From Spirosoma fluviale (GTDB lineage: Bacteria; Bacteroidota; Bacteroidia; Cytophagales; Spirosomataceae): a stretch of 33,738 bases of DNA. Within the stretch, counting starts at the first letter, position 1; each line of letters begins with the position of its first letter. A program made the position numbers and the translations under genes. Of the stretch, positions 25,975 to 33,609 are shown piece by piece. A model generated the notes under the pieces. The model saw nothing but the letters and a program-made list of their open reading frames with translations. It did not search any database and had not been told where the DNA came from. The stretch is taken from the NCBI GenBank assembly GCA_945883625.1, contig CAMCXW010000023.1, forward strand, positions 1 to 33,738. Direction: 5' to 3'.

Positions 25975-26610
25975 ATGAAAAATTTCTTAATATTAATTGC
26001 TTGCACCTGCTTGTTATATCCTGCTTTAGGCCAAAAGGCCCCTTTGCCAGTTGAAGTGATGGCCGGCAATAACCGCGCCAACCTACTCATTATCATCAAT
26101 CGGCCTATCGACGCGGCCGGGAAATTCAATTTTTTCAATGTGACGGTGGGAGCGGCCGACTATCAAAATACGCCGTCCGAAACGGAGATGGTAATTAACA
26201 ATTCGATCACCTACGGCCTCGGAAAAGGGTTTTCTGCCGCATCAGGATTACAATGGCATTATAAATTAGGGCTTGTGCCAACCGTCGGCTTTCAGTTTCT
26301 GAAGGCCAGTCCGGATTATTTAATTGTCATTTTCCCCACCTATAATTTTAAACCAGGACCAGCCATTGAAACGGTTGCTCTAGCCGAATTCAAACCCAAA
26401 TTATCCGATAAACTACGCTTATATACGCGTCTTCAAGGGTTATTTGTTCGCGACATTGAACGTGGAGTTCACGCGCGTAGTGGCGTCACGCTTCGCGCTG
26501 GCCTTACGTTTGACAAATATACCGTTGGCCTAGGCTCCAACTTCGATGCTTATGGCCCACTAAAATCCGAAAAATCAAATCACGGTTTATTTCTTCAAAT
26601 GCGCTTATGA
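25975..26610 (+). CDS. exported envelope protein, beta-barrel-like, unknown function
   Basis: 211 residues from the ATG at 25975. An ATG at 25963 lies inside the -7 box, and 25975 opens the signal peptide (MKNFLILIACTCLLYPALGQ). The mature part is rich in alternating-residue strands (SITYGLGKGFSAASGLQWHYKLG, LRLYTRLQGLFV, SGVTLRAGLTFDKYTVGLG) and ends LFLQMRL, consistent with an outer-membrane barrel. No family recognised. The stop overlaps the next ATG by 4 bases (26607-26610), so it is coupled to the DUF1569-type gene. Confidence 0.75.
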   Translation: MKNFLILIACTCLLYPALGQKAPLPVEVMAGNNRANLLIIINRPIDAAGKFNFFNVTVGAADYQNTPSETEMVINNSITYGLGKGFSAASGLQWHYKLGLVPTVGFQFLKASPDYLIVIFPTYNFKPGPAIETVALAEFKPKLSDKLRLYTRLQGLFVRDIERGVHARSGVTLRAGLTFDKYTVGLGSNFDAYGPLKSEKSNHGLFLQMRL

Positions 26611-27059
26611 TCCAACAACTCGCCCAACAACTCGCTGAAATGGAATCCATGATTCCAGATGCCCATGTAGAAAATTTGGCTGTTTCGAATGGCTCCGTCG
26701 GCTGGCATCTTGCTCACAATATCTTAGTGATCAATCAAGTCATTTCCGCCGTTGCGATATCAGATCCTGCACTTTACCGACCAAAGCAATCATTTATTAA
26801 ATGGGTCATATTTTTAACAAAGCGCATTCCTCGCGGGAAAGTGAAAGCCCCCAAAGTTGTTGAACCAGCGCAAGACATGGATTTAAAGGAAGCGCTTGAA
26901 CGTGCAAGTATTGCGATAATTAACCTGATGAGCGTAGAGAAAAATCAGTTTTTCTCACACCCCATGTTTGGTGATTTAAATCAAAGGAAAACCATCCAGT
27001 TTTTGGTGATTCACACAGAACATCACCTGAAAATCGCTCGAGACCTACTGAAAAAATAA
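26607..27059 (+). CDS. DUF1569/DinB-like four-helix protein
   Basis: 150 residues, all helical. SVGWHLAHNILVINQVI (~29-45), KRIPRGKVKAPKVVEP, FFSHPMFGDL and VIHTEHHLKIARDLL (~134-148) match the DUF1569 pattern within the DinB/YfiT metal-binding fold; His34, His37 and the HTEHH histidines are likely metal ligands. Cytoplasmic, since there is no signal peptide. The family includes metal-dependent thiol transferases and many unknowns. It is coupled to the envelope-protein gene by an ATGA overlap and followed at once by a terminator. Confidence 0.85.
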   Translation: MIQQLAQQLAEMESMIPDAHVENLAVSNGSVGWHLAHNILVINQVISAVAISDPALYRPKQSFIKWVIFLTKRIPRGKVKAPKVVEPAQDMDLKEALERASIAIINLMSVEKNQFFSHPMFGDLNQRKTIQFLVIHTEHHLKIARDLLKK

Positions 27060-27091
27060 AAACGCTATCCGAATTTCAGACAGCGTTTTTT
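27059..27091. terminator. terminator between convergent genes
   Basis: AAAACGCT (27059-27066) pairs with AGCGTTTT (27082-27089), with TC/GA inside, followed by two further Ts to 27091. The A-run on the left gives a U-tract for the minus-strand aldolase operon too. Confidence 0.8.
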
Positions 27092-27146
27092 GAACTATAC
27101 TTCATCAACAAACTAAATATCGGTTTAAAGTAAAAATAAAAGTCTA

Positions 27147-28034
27147 TCAATCCAATAGATTTTTGCGTTCTTCAATTAATTTATCTAATGCCACGCATAA
27201 TTCCGGGGTTAATTTTCCTACATCTCTACGAGTTTCTAATCCGATTGGAAATCCCATTTTCGCCAATACATATTTCGCACTTGTAGGATACACATCATGC
27301 ATCAGCTGCATATGTTTACACATAAATTTTTGAATGTGTTGTCCCTGCTCAGGTGTCCGACACAATTCAACAATGAGATCTGGGAAATAGTTGCCCTGAA
27401 TGCAAGAAAGCCCCATTGAACCTGCCTGTAACGAGGCTATCGCATGTTCAATGTACGCGTCATATACCCCAAAAACATGCCCTTTCCCCGCATTAATTTT
27501 CGCTTGAACATCGGTGAGTGAAAGCGACGTATCCTTGTGATAGCATAGTCGGCCGGTCAACAATAAATCCTCCAAAACCGGTAAACTTATCAATCGTTTA
27601 TAGGGAACAGGACATTCATACATACCAAACGGAATGCCCGGAGTTAAGTCTAACCAGGCATGGACGCGCGCCAAAAATTCCGTATCTGACTCCTCAGCAG
27701 ACGCAAACTGATTATTTAAAATGATCACGGCATCAACCCCAAGCGCATATACTTGCTTTGAAAAATCAGCCATTTCCTCGATACTGCCGCCTAAAGTTCC
27801 CGTCGCGACAACGGGTACGCGGCCTGCCACTTGCTTGACAACAGTGTCGATCACCAACAAGCGTTCTGCTGAACTTAGTTCATACATCTCACTCGATAAG
27901 CAATTTGCAAAAAGCCCCACCGCGCCTTGCTCAAGGTAAAATTCAGTTAATAGGCGTAATCCAGGCATATCTAATGCCATCTCAGGGGTAAATGGCGTTA
28001 ACATTACGGGTATAAATCCATTCGGTATTCTCAT
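27147..28034 (-). CDS. N-acetylneuraminate lyase/DHDPS-family aldolase
   Basis: 295 residues, TIM barrel of the class I pyruvate-aldolase family. Lys167 (CYHKDTS) is the Schiff-base lysine and Tyr139 (GMYECPVPYK) the conserved tyrosine, 28 residues apart as in NanA and DapA. The usual G-x-x-GE carboxylate-binding motif is replaced by ANCLSSEMYELS (~43-54), so it is neither a standard DapA nor NanA. It is the last gene of an operon with a sialidase-like enzyme and a sodium symporter, overlapping the symporter stop by 4 bases (ATGA). It probably cleaves or dehydrates an imported sugar acid; sialic acid is one possibility. Confidence 0.88.
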   Translation of the reverse strand: MRIPNGFIPVMLTPFTPEMALDMPGLRLLTEFYLEQGAVGLFANCLSSEMYELSSAERLLVIDTVVKQVAGRVPVVATGTLGGSIEEMADFSKQVYALGVDAVIILNNQFASAEESDTEFLARVHAWLDLTPGIPFGMYECPVPYKRLISLPVLEDLLLTGRLCYHKDTSLSLTDVQAKINAGKGHVFGVYDAYIEHAIASLQAGSMGLSCIQGNYFPDLIVELCRTPEQGQHIQKFMCKHMQLMHDVYPTSAKYVLAKMGFPIGLETRRDVGKLTPELCVALDKLIEERKNLLD

Positions 28035-29530
28035 CTTTTTTTCATGAAAAATTGTGCAAAAAGTCCCAGTCCTACAATCGTTAATGTCCCTACAACTACA
28101 GTTAATTTGGCGTCAAGCGGACTTTGGTAGTTGGCAGGCAACAAATCCTTAAACGACATCCAAGCGATCACGACAACACCGCCGATCGCCGCGATTTTTG
28201 CCGCCATGTTCGATACATGTTTCGCTAAAAAACCAAGTAAAAATATACCCAACATGCCTCCTGCGAATATGCCTGATAGTTTCCACCAAACGTCTAACAG
28301 GCTTTTTACTCCAATCATGCAAATACCAAATACAATCCCTAAACAGCCCATGACCACCGTGGAAATAAGTAATACACGCAATTGTTTTTGTGGCGCCAAA
28401 TCGGGCTGTACATACCGTAAGTAAATGTCTTTCAAAAACACCGTGGCGGAACTATTCATGCCCGAGCTCATCGTGCTCATTCCTGCCGATAAAAGCGCAG
28501 CTAGCAAAAGACCAAGCAGACCTTTGGGAATTTGTGTTTTCATGAAGAAAGGCAATACCCGATCCGCATAATCAGTGGCCTTCAACGCCTCTACGCCCAT
28601 GTTTCTTTCCAAAGCGACCTGCTTTTTTAACTCTAAAATAAGGGTTGGATTTAAGTCATAATAGGCATAAAGGGCCGTTCCTATAAAGAAAAATAAAAAG
28701 GAAACAGGTAAGTAATAAAGCACGCAAAGCCAAATACTTTTGGCGGCATCCTGTGTATTTTTTGCCGTATGGTACCGTTGAATGTAGTTTTGGTCAATCC
28801 CAAAATTGGTTAAATTAATAAAAAACCCATAACTCAAAATGACCCAAAATGAACTCGTGGTCAAATCTGGGGAAAAGCTACCTAAACTAAATTTGGCATC
28901 ACGCTGCCCAATTGTAAGTACATCGGAAAAGCCGATTTGACTCGTAATGATGACTAGAATCAAAAGCGCCCCCAATGTTTTTAAAATAGCCTGAATTACC
29001 TCCGTCCAAATGACAGCCTCCATTCCCCCCAATACCGTGTAACAGATGATCACAAAGCCAGAAACAAGAATAATTCCCTCCATTTGAATACCCGTCAACG
29101 CATTAATCGTCAGCGCTAATCCGTAAAAAATAGTCCCCATTCGGGCCAATTGGGTCATAATAAAACAAACCATGGCATACGTACGCGCCCAAGCCCCAAA
29201 GCGCTCTTCCAAGTGTGAATAGGCGCTGATCGCTTCTCCATTTCGGTAAAAAGGAACGAAAAGTTTAGTGGCTACAAGTGCCGCAAAAGGAATAGAAAGA
29301 CTAAAAACGAAGGGATTCCAATTGCTTCCAAATGACTTTCCCGGATCCCCCAAGAAGGTAATCGCACTCAAAAATGTGGCATAAAAGCTTAATCCAAGCG
29401 CCCAGCCAGGAATTTTCCCAGATGCCGTTGTAAATTGTTCCGAACTTTTATTTTTCCGAGAGAAGTAAACCCCCACCCCAATCATGCTGAGGAGGTAAAT
29501 TCCGATAATGGCTAGGTCCAGATTTGACAT
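28031..29530 (-). CDS. sodium:solute symporter (SSS family)
   Basis: 499 residues with about 13 TM helices. IIGIYLLSMIGVGVYFSRKNKSSEQFTTASGKIPGWALGLSF is the typical SSS N-terminus (helix, then the charged loop before helix 2); GLLLAALLSAGMSTMSSGMNSSATVFLKD (~345-373) is the signature of the family including the Na+-site serines. It imports an organic solute with Na+. It starts one base after the sialidase-like gene and overlaps the aldolase gene by 4 bases, so its solute is likely the product of the sialidase-like enzyme and the substrate of the aldolase. The exact solute (sialic acid or other sugar acid) is unknown. Confidence 0.92.
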   Translation of the reverse strand: MSNLDLAIIGIYLLSMIGVGVYFSRKNKSSEQFTTASGKIPGWALGLSFYATFLSAITFLGDPGKSFGSNWNPFVFSLSIPFAALVATKLFVPFYRNGEAISAYSHLEERFGAWARTYAMVCFIMTQLARMGTIFYGLALTINALTGIQMEGIILVSGFVIICYTVLGGMEAVIWTEVIQAILKTLGALLILVIITSQIGFSDVLTIGQRDAKFSLGSFSPDLTTSSFWVILSYGFFINLTNFGIDQNYIQRYHTAKNTQDAAKSIWLCVLYYLPVSFLFFFIGTALYAYYDLNPTLILELKKQVALERNMGVEALKATDYADRVLPFFMKTQIPKGLLGLLLAALLSAGMSTMSSGMNSSATVFLKDIYLRYVQPDLAPQKQLRVLLISTVVMGCLGIVFGICMIGVKSLLDVWWKLSGIFAGGMLGIFLLGFLAKHVSNMAAKIAAIGGVVVIAWMSFKDLLPANYQSPLDAKLTVVVGTLTIVGLGLFAQFFMKKR

Positions 29531-29531
29531 A

Positions 29532-30527
29532 TTAAAGGGTCATGATAACGTGTTTGATTTTCTTCCGTTTCCATGTATATGTAATGTGAACTTTTCCATC
29601 TGAAGCTTGGATAACAGCTGGGTAGGAGAATTCGCCACCCGGCTCATTTTCTAAAATGGCAACGTCATTCCAGGTTTGGCCATCAGCCGAAATGGCGACG
29701 TTTAATGGGCTGCGTCCCTTTTTTGTCTTGTTGTAAATAATGATGTGCCTGCCATCCCGCAATGTCACAGCATCAGTACCCGAGTTTGGATTGAGCATGT
29801 TGGTGGGCGTTAAAGCTGTCCAACTTTTCCCATTGTCATCTGAAGTGGATTGTAGAACGAAGCCGTTTTTGGACCGACAAACCTGCTGTAGTTTTCCGTT
29901 TGGTAATTTCAGAATACTTGGCTGGATCGCGGATGTTGTCACCCCATCATTCAACGCGTCCGTACGCGACCATGTTTTCCCCCCGTCTTTTGTAAACTCC
30001 ATGTGCAGTCGCCAGCCATGATCTTCCGAACTCGAAGGACACAATAAGGTGCCATCTGCCATTAATTCGGGCTTATTTTTAATAGGTCCGTAGATGTCTT
30101 TTGGTAGTCGCTCCGCTGCCGACCAGCTTTTTCCGCCATCGGTGGAACGCTTTAACATACCCCACCATGTGTCCGGAGCAGGTCCTTCTTTGTAAAATAA
30201 AATGAGTTCTTTGCCAGGCATTTGGAACAAAACAGGGTTCCAAGTTGGATAGCGTTTACCAGTATCTTGGACACCATTGGCAACTTCTACCGGCGTAGTC
30301 CAGGACCCGTTGCGGAAAAAGCTAAACCAAATGCCCACATCTGGATGTTTTTCATGGGTCCCCCCAAACCAAGCAGCGGCAATCCCCGCTGGTGTTTCCA
30401 CCAAAGTAGACGCATGACACGAAGGAAACGGGGCACTTTCGTAGATAAATGCAGATTGTTCAATCTGCTGAGCTTGCGCCCAAGGCGCGATCATGCCTAA
30501 AAGGCAGAATAAGATTAGTTTTTTCAT
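29532..30527 (-). CDS. exported sialidase-like BNR-repeat protein
   Basis: 331 residues with a signal peptide (MKKLILFCLLGMIAPWAQA). Asp-box/BNR repeats STDGGKSWS, TKDGGKTWS and TSDDNGKSWT (S-x-D-x-G-x-T/S-W) mark a six-bladed sialidase-type propeller (BNR_2 group). PSCHASTLVETPAGIAAAWFGG and KNKPELMADGTLLCPSSSEDHGWRLH are conserved in a subgroup commonly annotated as exo-alpha-sialidase whose true substrates are often unproven. First gene of the operon with the symporter and aldolase, so it likely releases the imported sugar acid outside the inner membrane. Repeat E supplies a promoter-like sequence 44 bases upstream. Confidence 0.85.
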   Translation of the reverse strand: MKKLILFCLLGMIAPWAQAQQIEQSAFIYESAPFPSCHASTLVETPAGIAAAWFGGTHEKHPDVGIWFSFFRNGSWTTPVEVANGVQDTGKRYPTWNPVLFQMPGKELILFYKEGPAPDTWWGMLKRSTDGGKSWSAAERLPKDIYGPIKNKPELMADGTLLCPSSSEDHGWRLHMEFTKDGGKTWSRTDALNDGVTTSAIQPSILKLPNGKLQQVCRSKNGFVLQSTSDDNGKSWTALTPTNMLNPNSGTDAVTLRDGRHIIIYNKTKKGRSPLNVAISADGQTWNDVAILENEPGGEFSYPAVIQASDGKVHITYTWKRKKIKHVIMTL

Positions 30528-30544
30528 AGGTTTAGAACGTCATA

Positions 30545-30577
30545 AGCTTTGTCAATCCTTTGAGGTTTGACAAAGCT
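30545..30577 (-). repeat. dispersed palindromic repeat, copy E
   Basis: AGCTTTGTCAA (30545-30555), centre TCCTTTGAGGT, TTGACAAAGCT (30567-30577). Relative to C, D and F it has several compensatory changes (GCC to GTC with GGC to GAC; ACC to AGC with GGT to GCT). On the minus strand it follows TTTTTTTCCCTTT. It begins 45 bases after the pentapeptide gene's stop. Confidence 0.85.
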
Positions 30578-30600
30578 AAAGGGAAAAAAACAATTTCAAA
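30571..30600 (-). promoter_or_regulatory. repeat-derived promoter for the sialidase-like operon
   Basis: On the minus strand TTTG (30600-30597), an 18-base spacer and TAGCTTTG (30578-30571), whose last seven bases are the end of repeat E. It points at the sialidase-like gene; the start site would fall inside the palindrome. Confidence 0.5.
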
Positions 30601-30622
30601 TACCTCTTAAAAAATTTATCAA

Positions 30623-31183
30623 CTAACTGATTTCGATTCCGATGTCGCTAAGCAGACCTGCTAAGCCATCCGAAGAAAATTTGGCTTTTTTCAATCGATT
30701 CAATGCCGGGGAAATGGTGTAATTAACCACCGAACGGAAGTCGGCCTTCTCCAATACCGTCCGATCAAACAAAGCCCCAGCCAAATCACATGCGTCAAAT
30801 TTCGCCTCTGAAAAATCGGCTTCGGTAAAGTCAACTTCATGTAATACGCAGTCCTGGAAACTTGTTTTTTTACTCTTAGTTTGATAAAAAGAGGATAAAT
30901 TTAGGACACATTGCGTGAATTGGTATTCTAATAAAAACTGGTTGCAAGCCTCAAAATGAAGCCCTTGCATTTTACATCCCTCAAATACTACCTGCTGTAA
31001 CGAAGCACCGCCTAACTTAATCAGTGATAGATTACAGTCCTCAAACCGACAATCCACAAACTGAAAATTCTTTAAATCAGCACCCTCAAGATTGCACGAA
31101 CGAAAGGTGCAATGTTCATATTCCGCATAGGCAAGCGAAGTGCATTTTTCGAAAAGCTGGTCGGCGACGTACGGTTTTTCCAT
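30623..31183 (-). CDS. pentapeptide-repeat protein
   Basis: 186 residues built of A/C-(D/N)-(L/F)-x-x pentapeptides: CTFRS CNLEG ADLKN FQFVD CRFED CNLSL through to ADFSEAKFDACDLAGALFDRTVLEKADF. This should form a right-handed quadrilateral beta-helix of about seven coils. The C-terminal cap NRLKKAKFSSDGLAGLLSDIGIEI resembles the end of Qnr/McbG-like DNA-mimic proteins that protect gyrase, but that function is not proven here. No signal peptide. TATTTTTG ends 4 bases before the ATG, so the transcript may be leaderless. Repeat E follows 45 bases after the stop. Confidence 0.88.
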   Translation of the reverse strand: MEKPYVADQLFEKCTSLAYAEYEHCTFRSCNLEGADLKNFQFVDCRFEDCNLSLIKLGGASLQQVVFEGCKMQGLHFEACNQFLLEYQFTQCVLNLSSFYQTKSKKTSFQDCVLHEVDFTEADFSEAKFDACDLAGALFDRTVLEKADFRSVVNYTISPALNRLKKAKFSSDGLAGLLSDIGIEIS

Positions 31184-31187
31184 CCGA

Positions 31188-31195
31188 CAAAAATA
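31188..31195 (-). promoter_or_regulatory. -7 box abutting the pentapeptide gene start
   Basis: TATTTTTG on the minus strand (31195-31188) fits TAnnTTTG and is separated from the ATG at 31183 by four bases. No clear TTG at -33. Suggests a leaderless transcript if used. Confidence 0.4.
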
Positions 31196-31264
31196 CTAAA
31201 ATTCAGGGGAGGCCTTGGTTTGAATATCAAAAAAAACACGCATTTTTACAAAAAACCAACGACT

Positions 31265-32101
31265 ATGAAAATCAACATGTTACTCTTCGCCCTCGTGGTC
31301 AGCTTGCCCACATTGGCACAAAAATTATACACCTATCCAATGGGTGTTCAGGCCTATACTTTCCGGAAACATTTTCCTAATGGAACAGAGAAAACATTGG
31401 ACATCATTAAAAACATGGGAATTACGGAGCTGGAAGGCGGCGCTCCGAAAGGCTACACGCCGGAACAATTCAAGCAATTATGTACTGATCGAGGCATAAG
31501 CATCCCATCCACAGGAGTAGATTATAGTGAACTTGCGAATCCGCAAGCGGCCGTAGAACGGGCTAAAATTCTTGGGGTGAAATTTGTTATGTGTGCATGG
31601 ATTCCGCATAAAGGCACCGACTTCACCTTGGAAGACGCGCAAAAAGCGGTGGCACTTTTCAATTCGGCCGGAAAGGTTTTTAAGGAAAATGGCATCACGT
31701 TTTGTTACCACGATCATGGCTATGAGTTTCATGCTTATGAGGACGGAACCTTAATGGATTACATTATCAAAAACACGAATCCGGAGTATGTTTCCTTTGA
31801 AATGGATGTGCTTTGGACGATGCATGGCGGTGGCGCGGATATGCCTGTGAAATTATTGAAGAAATATCCAAACCGTTGGAAACTAATGCACGTAAAAGAT
31901 TTGCGCAAAGGCGTGATGGGGAATTTGACTGGTGGTACGCCTGCAGAAAATGATGTTCCGGTGGGAACGGGTCAGGGTAATTGGAAAGCCATTATCAAAT
32001 TGGCCAAGAAAAATGGCATCGAGCATTGCTTCATTGAAGATGAAAGTGACAAAGAATTGGAATATGTTCCTTTGAGCATTCAGTACTTGAAAAGCCTGTA
32101 A
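31265..32101 (+). CDS. exported sugar phosphate isomerase/epimerase-family TIM barrel
   Basis: 278 residues from the ATG at 31265, which begins a signal peptide (MKINMLLFALVVSLPTLAQ); a longer frame upstream lacks any such start. The xylose-isomerase-like TIM barrel shows metal-site motifs: ELEGG (Glu57 region), CYHDHGYEF (His149, His151), FEMDVLW (Glu179, Asp181), LMHVKD (His209) and IEDES. Family members isomerise or epimerise sugars, keto-sugars or inositols with a divalent metal; the exported form is common in Bacteroidota. Substrate unknown. The 3' end carries a promoter for the GH32 gene downstream (32087-32118). Confidence 0.87.
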   Translation: MKINMLLFALVVSLPTLAQKLYTYPMGVQAYTFRKHFPNGTEKTLDIIKNMGITELEGGAPKGYTPEQFKQLCTDRGISIPSTGVDYSELANPQAAVERAKILGVKFVMCAWIPHKGTDFTLEDAQKAVALFNSAGKVFKENGITFCYHDHGYEFHAYEDGTLMDYIIKNTNPEYVSFEMDVLWTMHGGGADMPVKLLKKYPNRWKLMHVKDLRKGVMGNLTGGTPAENDVPVGTGQGNWKAIIKLAKKNGIEHCFIEDESDKELEYVPLSIQYLKSL

Positions 32102-32118
32102 TAATTTCTTTACTTTTG
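32087..32118 (+). promoter_or_regulatory. promoter of the GH32 gene
   Basis: TTG (32087-32089, in the end of the epimerase gene), a 21-base spacer and TACTTTTG (32111-32118) match the Bacteroidota consensus well. Transcription would start near 32123-32125, at the foot of the hairpin 32121-32155. Confidence 0.6.
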
Positions 32119-32120
32119 TT

Positions 32121-32155
32121 GGGTGGTCTCATTGCACATGGGCCACCCTTTTTTT
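32121..32155 (+). terminator. terminator-like hairpin touching the GH32 start codon
   Basis: GGGTGGTC (32121-32128) pairs with GGCCACCC (32141-32148, one G-T pair) around a 12-base loop, followed by seven Ts (32149-32155) directly before the ATG at 32156. It fits an intrinsic terminator for the epimerase gene but also lies between the GH32 promoter and ATG. Confidence 0.8.
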
Positions 32156-33577
32156 ATGAAAAAAATCGTCCTTTTTTGCCTGTTGGCATTTTCCACTTTC
32201 GCCCAAGAACAACACCGTCCGCGCCTTCATTTCACCCCACCGAGTATGTGGATGAACGATCCTAATGGCTTAATTTATGAAAATGGAACGTATCATTTGT
32301 ATTATCAACATTATCCGAAAAGTACGGTTTGGGGTCCGATGCATTGGGGTCATGCGACTAGTACGGATTTGTTGCGTTGGAAACACCAACCAATCGCTTT
32401 GTATCCCGATTCGCTTGGATTGATTTTTTCGGGTTCGGCTGTGGTTGATCGCCAAAATACGGCTGGTTTTGGGGAAAATGCCCTTGTTGCCATTTTCACA
32501 TCGCACAATATGGAATGGGAAAAAGCGGGTCGTATTGATCGCGAAAATCAAAGCATTGCATTTAGTAACGATCATGGATATACGTGGACTAAATATGCCG
32601 GAAATCCTGTTTTGAAAAATCCGGGTATTGCAGATTTTCGAGATCCGAATGTCTCATGGTATGCCCCAGGAAATAAGTGGATTATGGCTTTGGCTACGCA
32701 GGACCGTGAGACATTTTATTCATCGAAGGACTTGAAAACCTGGACGCGGGAAAGTGATTTTGGCGCTGGCATTGGTGCGCATGGCGGAGTTTGGGAGTGT
32801 CCGGATTTATTTTCGATGGAGGTAGACGGTAAGGAAAAATGGGTGTTATTGGTCAGTATTAATCCAGGGGCACCTAACGGCGGATCGGGTACGCAGTATT
32901 TTGTAGGAGATTTTGATGGGCATCAGTTTGTGCCACAGGATGCGGAAACGCGCTGGATTGATTATGGTCGGGATAATTATGCGGGCGTGACTTTTCATGA
33001 AACAGGGAAACGGAGGGTCTTTTTAGGCTGGATGTCAAACTGGGATTATGCGACGGTTGTGCCTACGAAATCATGGCGCAGTGCGAATACGTTGCCACGC
33101 GATTTGGCATTAAAAAATGTTAGTGGAAAATATTTTATTAGCTCGAAGCCCATCGATTTGCCGGTGGAGTCTGCGAAAAAGTTGGCCTCTGGCAAATCAA
33201 TGAAATCTTCTTCAGCCTTGTTGCGGATTTCCGCAAAGGGGCAAGCTGTTCATGATTTTTCCATTGTTTTAGCAAATGCCAAAGGCGAGCAGGTGACCAT
33301 GGGATACGAAAAATCAACTAATCGTTATTTTGTGGACCGTCGGCAGTCAGGAGATTTTTCATTTAGCTCTAAGTTTTCAAGTCGGGACTATGCCCCTCGA
33401 ATAAGCCAATCTGCTACCATCGATTTCCAAGTAATTACCGATGTGGCGTCTGCGGAAATGTTTGCGGATGGCGGGCTAACTGCCATGACCACGATTTATT
33501 TCCCTTCGGAGGAGTATAAGGTTATTTCGGTTAAGGGAATTTCGGTGGATGTGGAGGTTGTTAAGCCGATTTTGTAA
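32156..33577 (+). CDS. exported GH32 fructosidase (levanase/invertase-like)
   Basis: 473 residues from the ATG at 32156, which starts a signal peptide (MKKIVLFCLLAFSTFAQ); an upstream in-frame ATG lies in the hairpin and is rejected. The GH32 catalytic triad is complete: WMNDPNG with nucleophile Asp35, FRDPN with Asp163 as transition-state stabiliser, and WECPDLF with acid/base Glu214. The five-bladed propeller is followed by a C-terminal beta-sandwich (~340-473). It should release fructose from sucrose, levan or inulin-type fructans in the periplasm or outside; which one is unclear. No SusC/D or fructokinase gene is adjacent. Repeat F begins 46 bases after the stop. Confidence 0.93.
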   Translation: MKKIVLFCLLAFSTFAQEQHRPRLHFTPPSMWMNDPNGLIYENGTYHLYYQHYPKSTVWGPMHWGHATSTDLLRWKHQPIALYPDSLGLIFSGSAVVDRQNTAGFGENALVAIFTSHNMEWEKAGRIDRENQSIAFSNDHGYTWTKYAGNPVLKNPGIADFRDPNVSWYAPGNKWIMALATQDRETFYSSKDLKTWTRESDFGAGIGAHGGVWECPDLFSMEVDGKEKWVLLVSINPGAPNGGSGTQYFVGDFDGHQFVPQDAETRWIDYGRDNYAGVTFHETGKRRVFLGWMSNWDYATVVPTKSWRSANTLPRDLALKNVSGKYFISSKPIDLPVESAKKLASGKSMKSSSALLRISAKGQAVHDFSIVLANAKGEQVTMGYEKSTNRYFVDRRQSGDFSFSSKFSSRDYAPRISQSATIDFQVITDVASAEMFADGGLTAMTTIYFPSEEYKVISVKGISVDVEVVKPIL

Positions 33578-33609
33578 GCTCGTTTTTATCAGTTTTTAGA
33601 CTGGGAAAA

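Noticed and set aside
27147-30527. A definite sialic acid catabolic operon
   Set aside because: The aldolase lacks the usual G-x-x-GE motif, and NanE, NanK and NagA/B are absent from the window, so the substrate is left open.
30623-31183. Calling the pentapeptide protein a quinolone-resistance Qnr
   Set aside because: The fold and C-terminal cap are suggestive only; no Qnr-specific loops could be confirmed from the sequence.
31112-31264. A longer N-terminus for the epimerase-like protein
   Set aside because: It overlaps the pentapeptide gene antisense and precedes a clear signal peptide at 31265.
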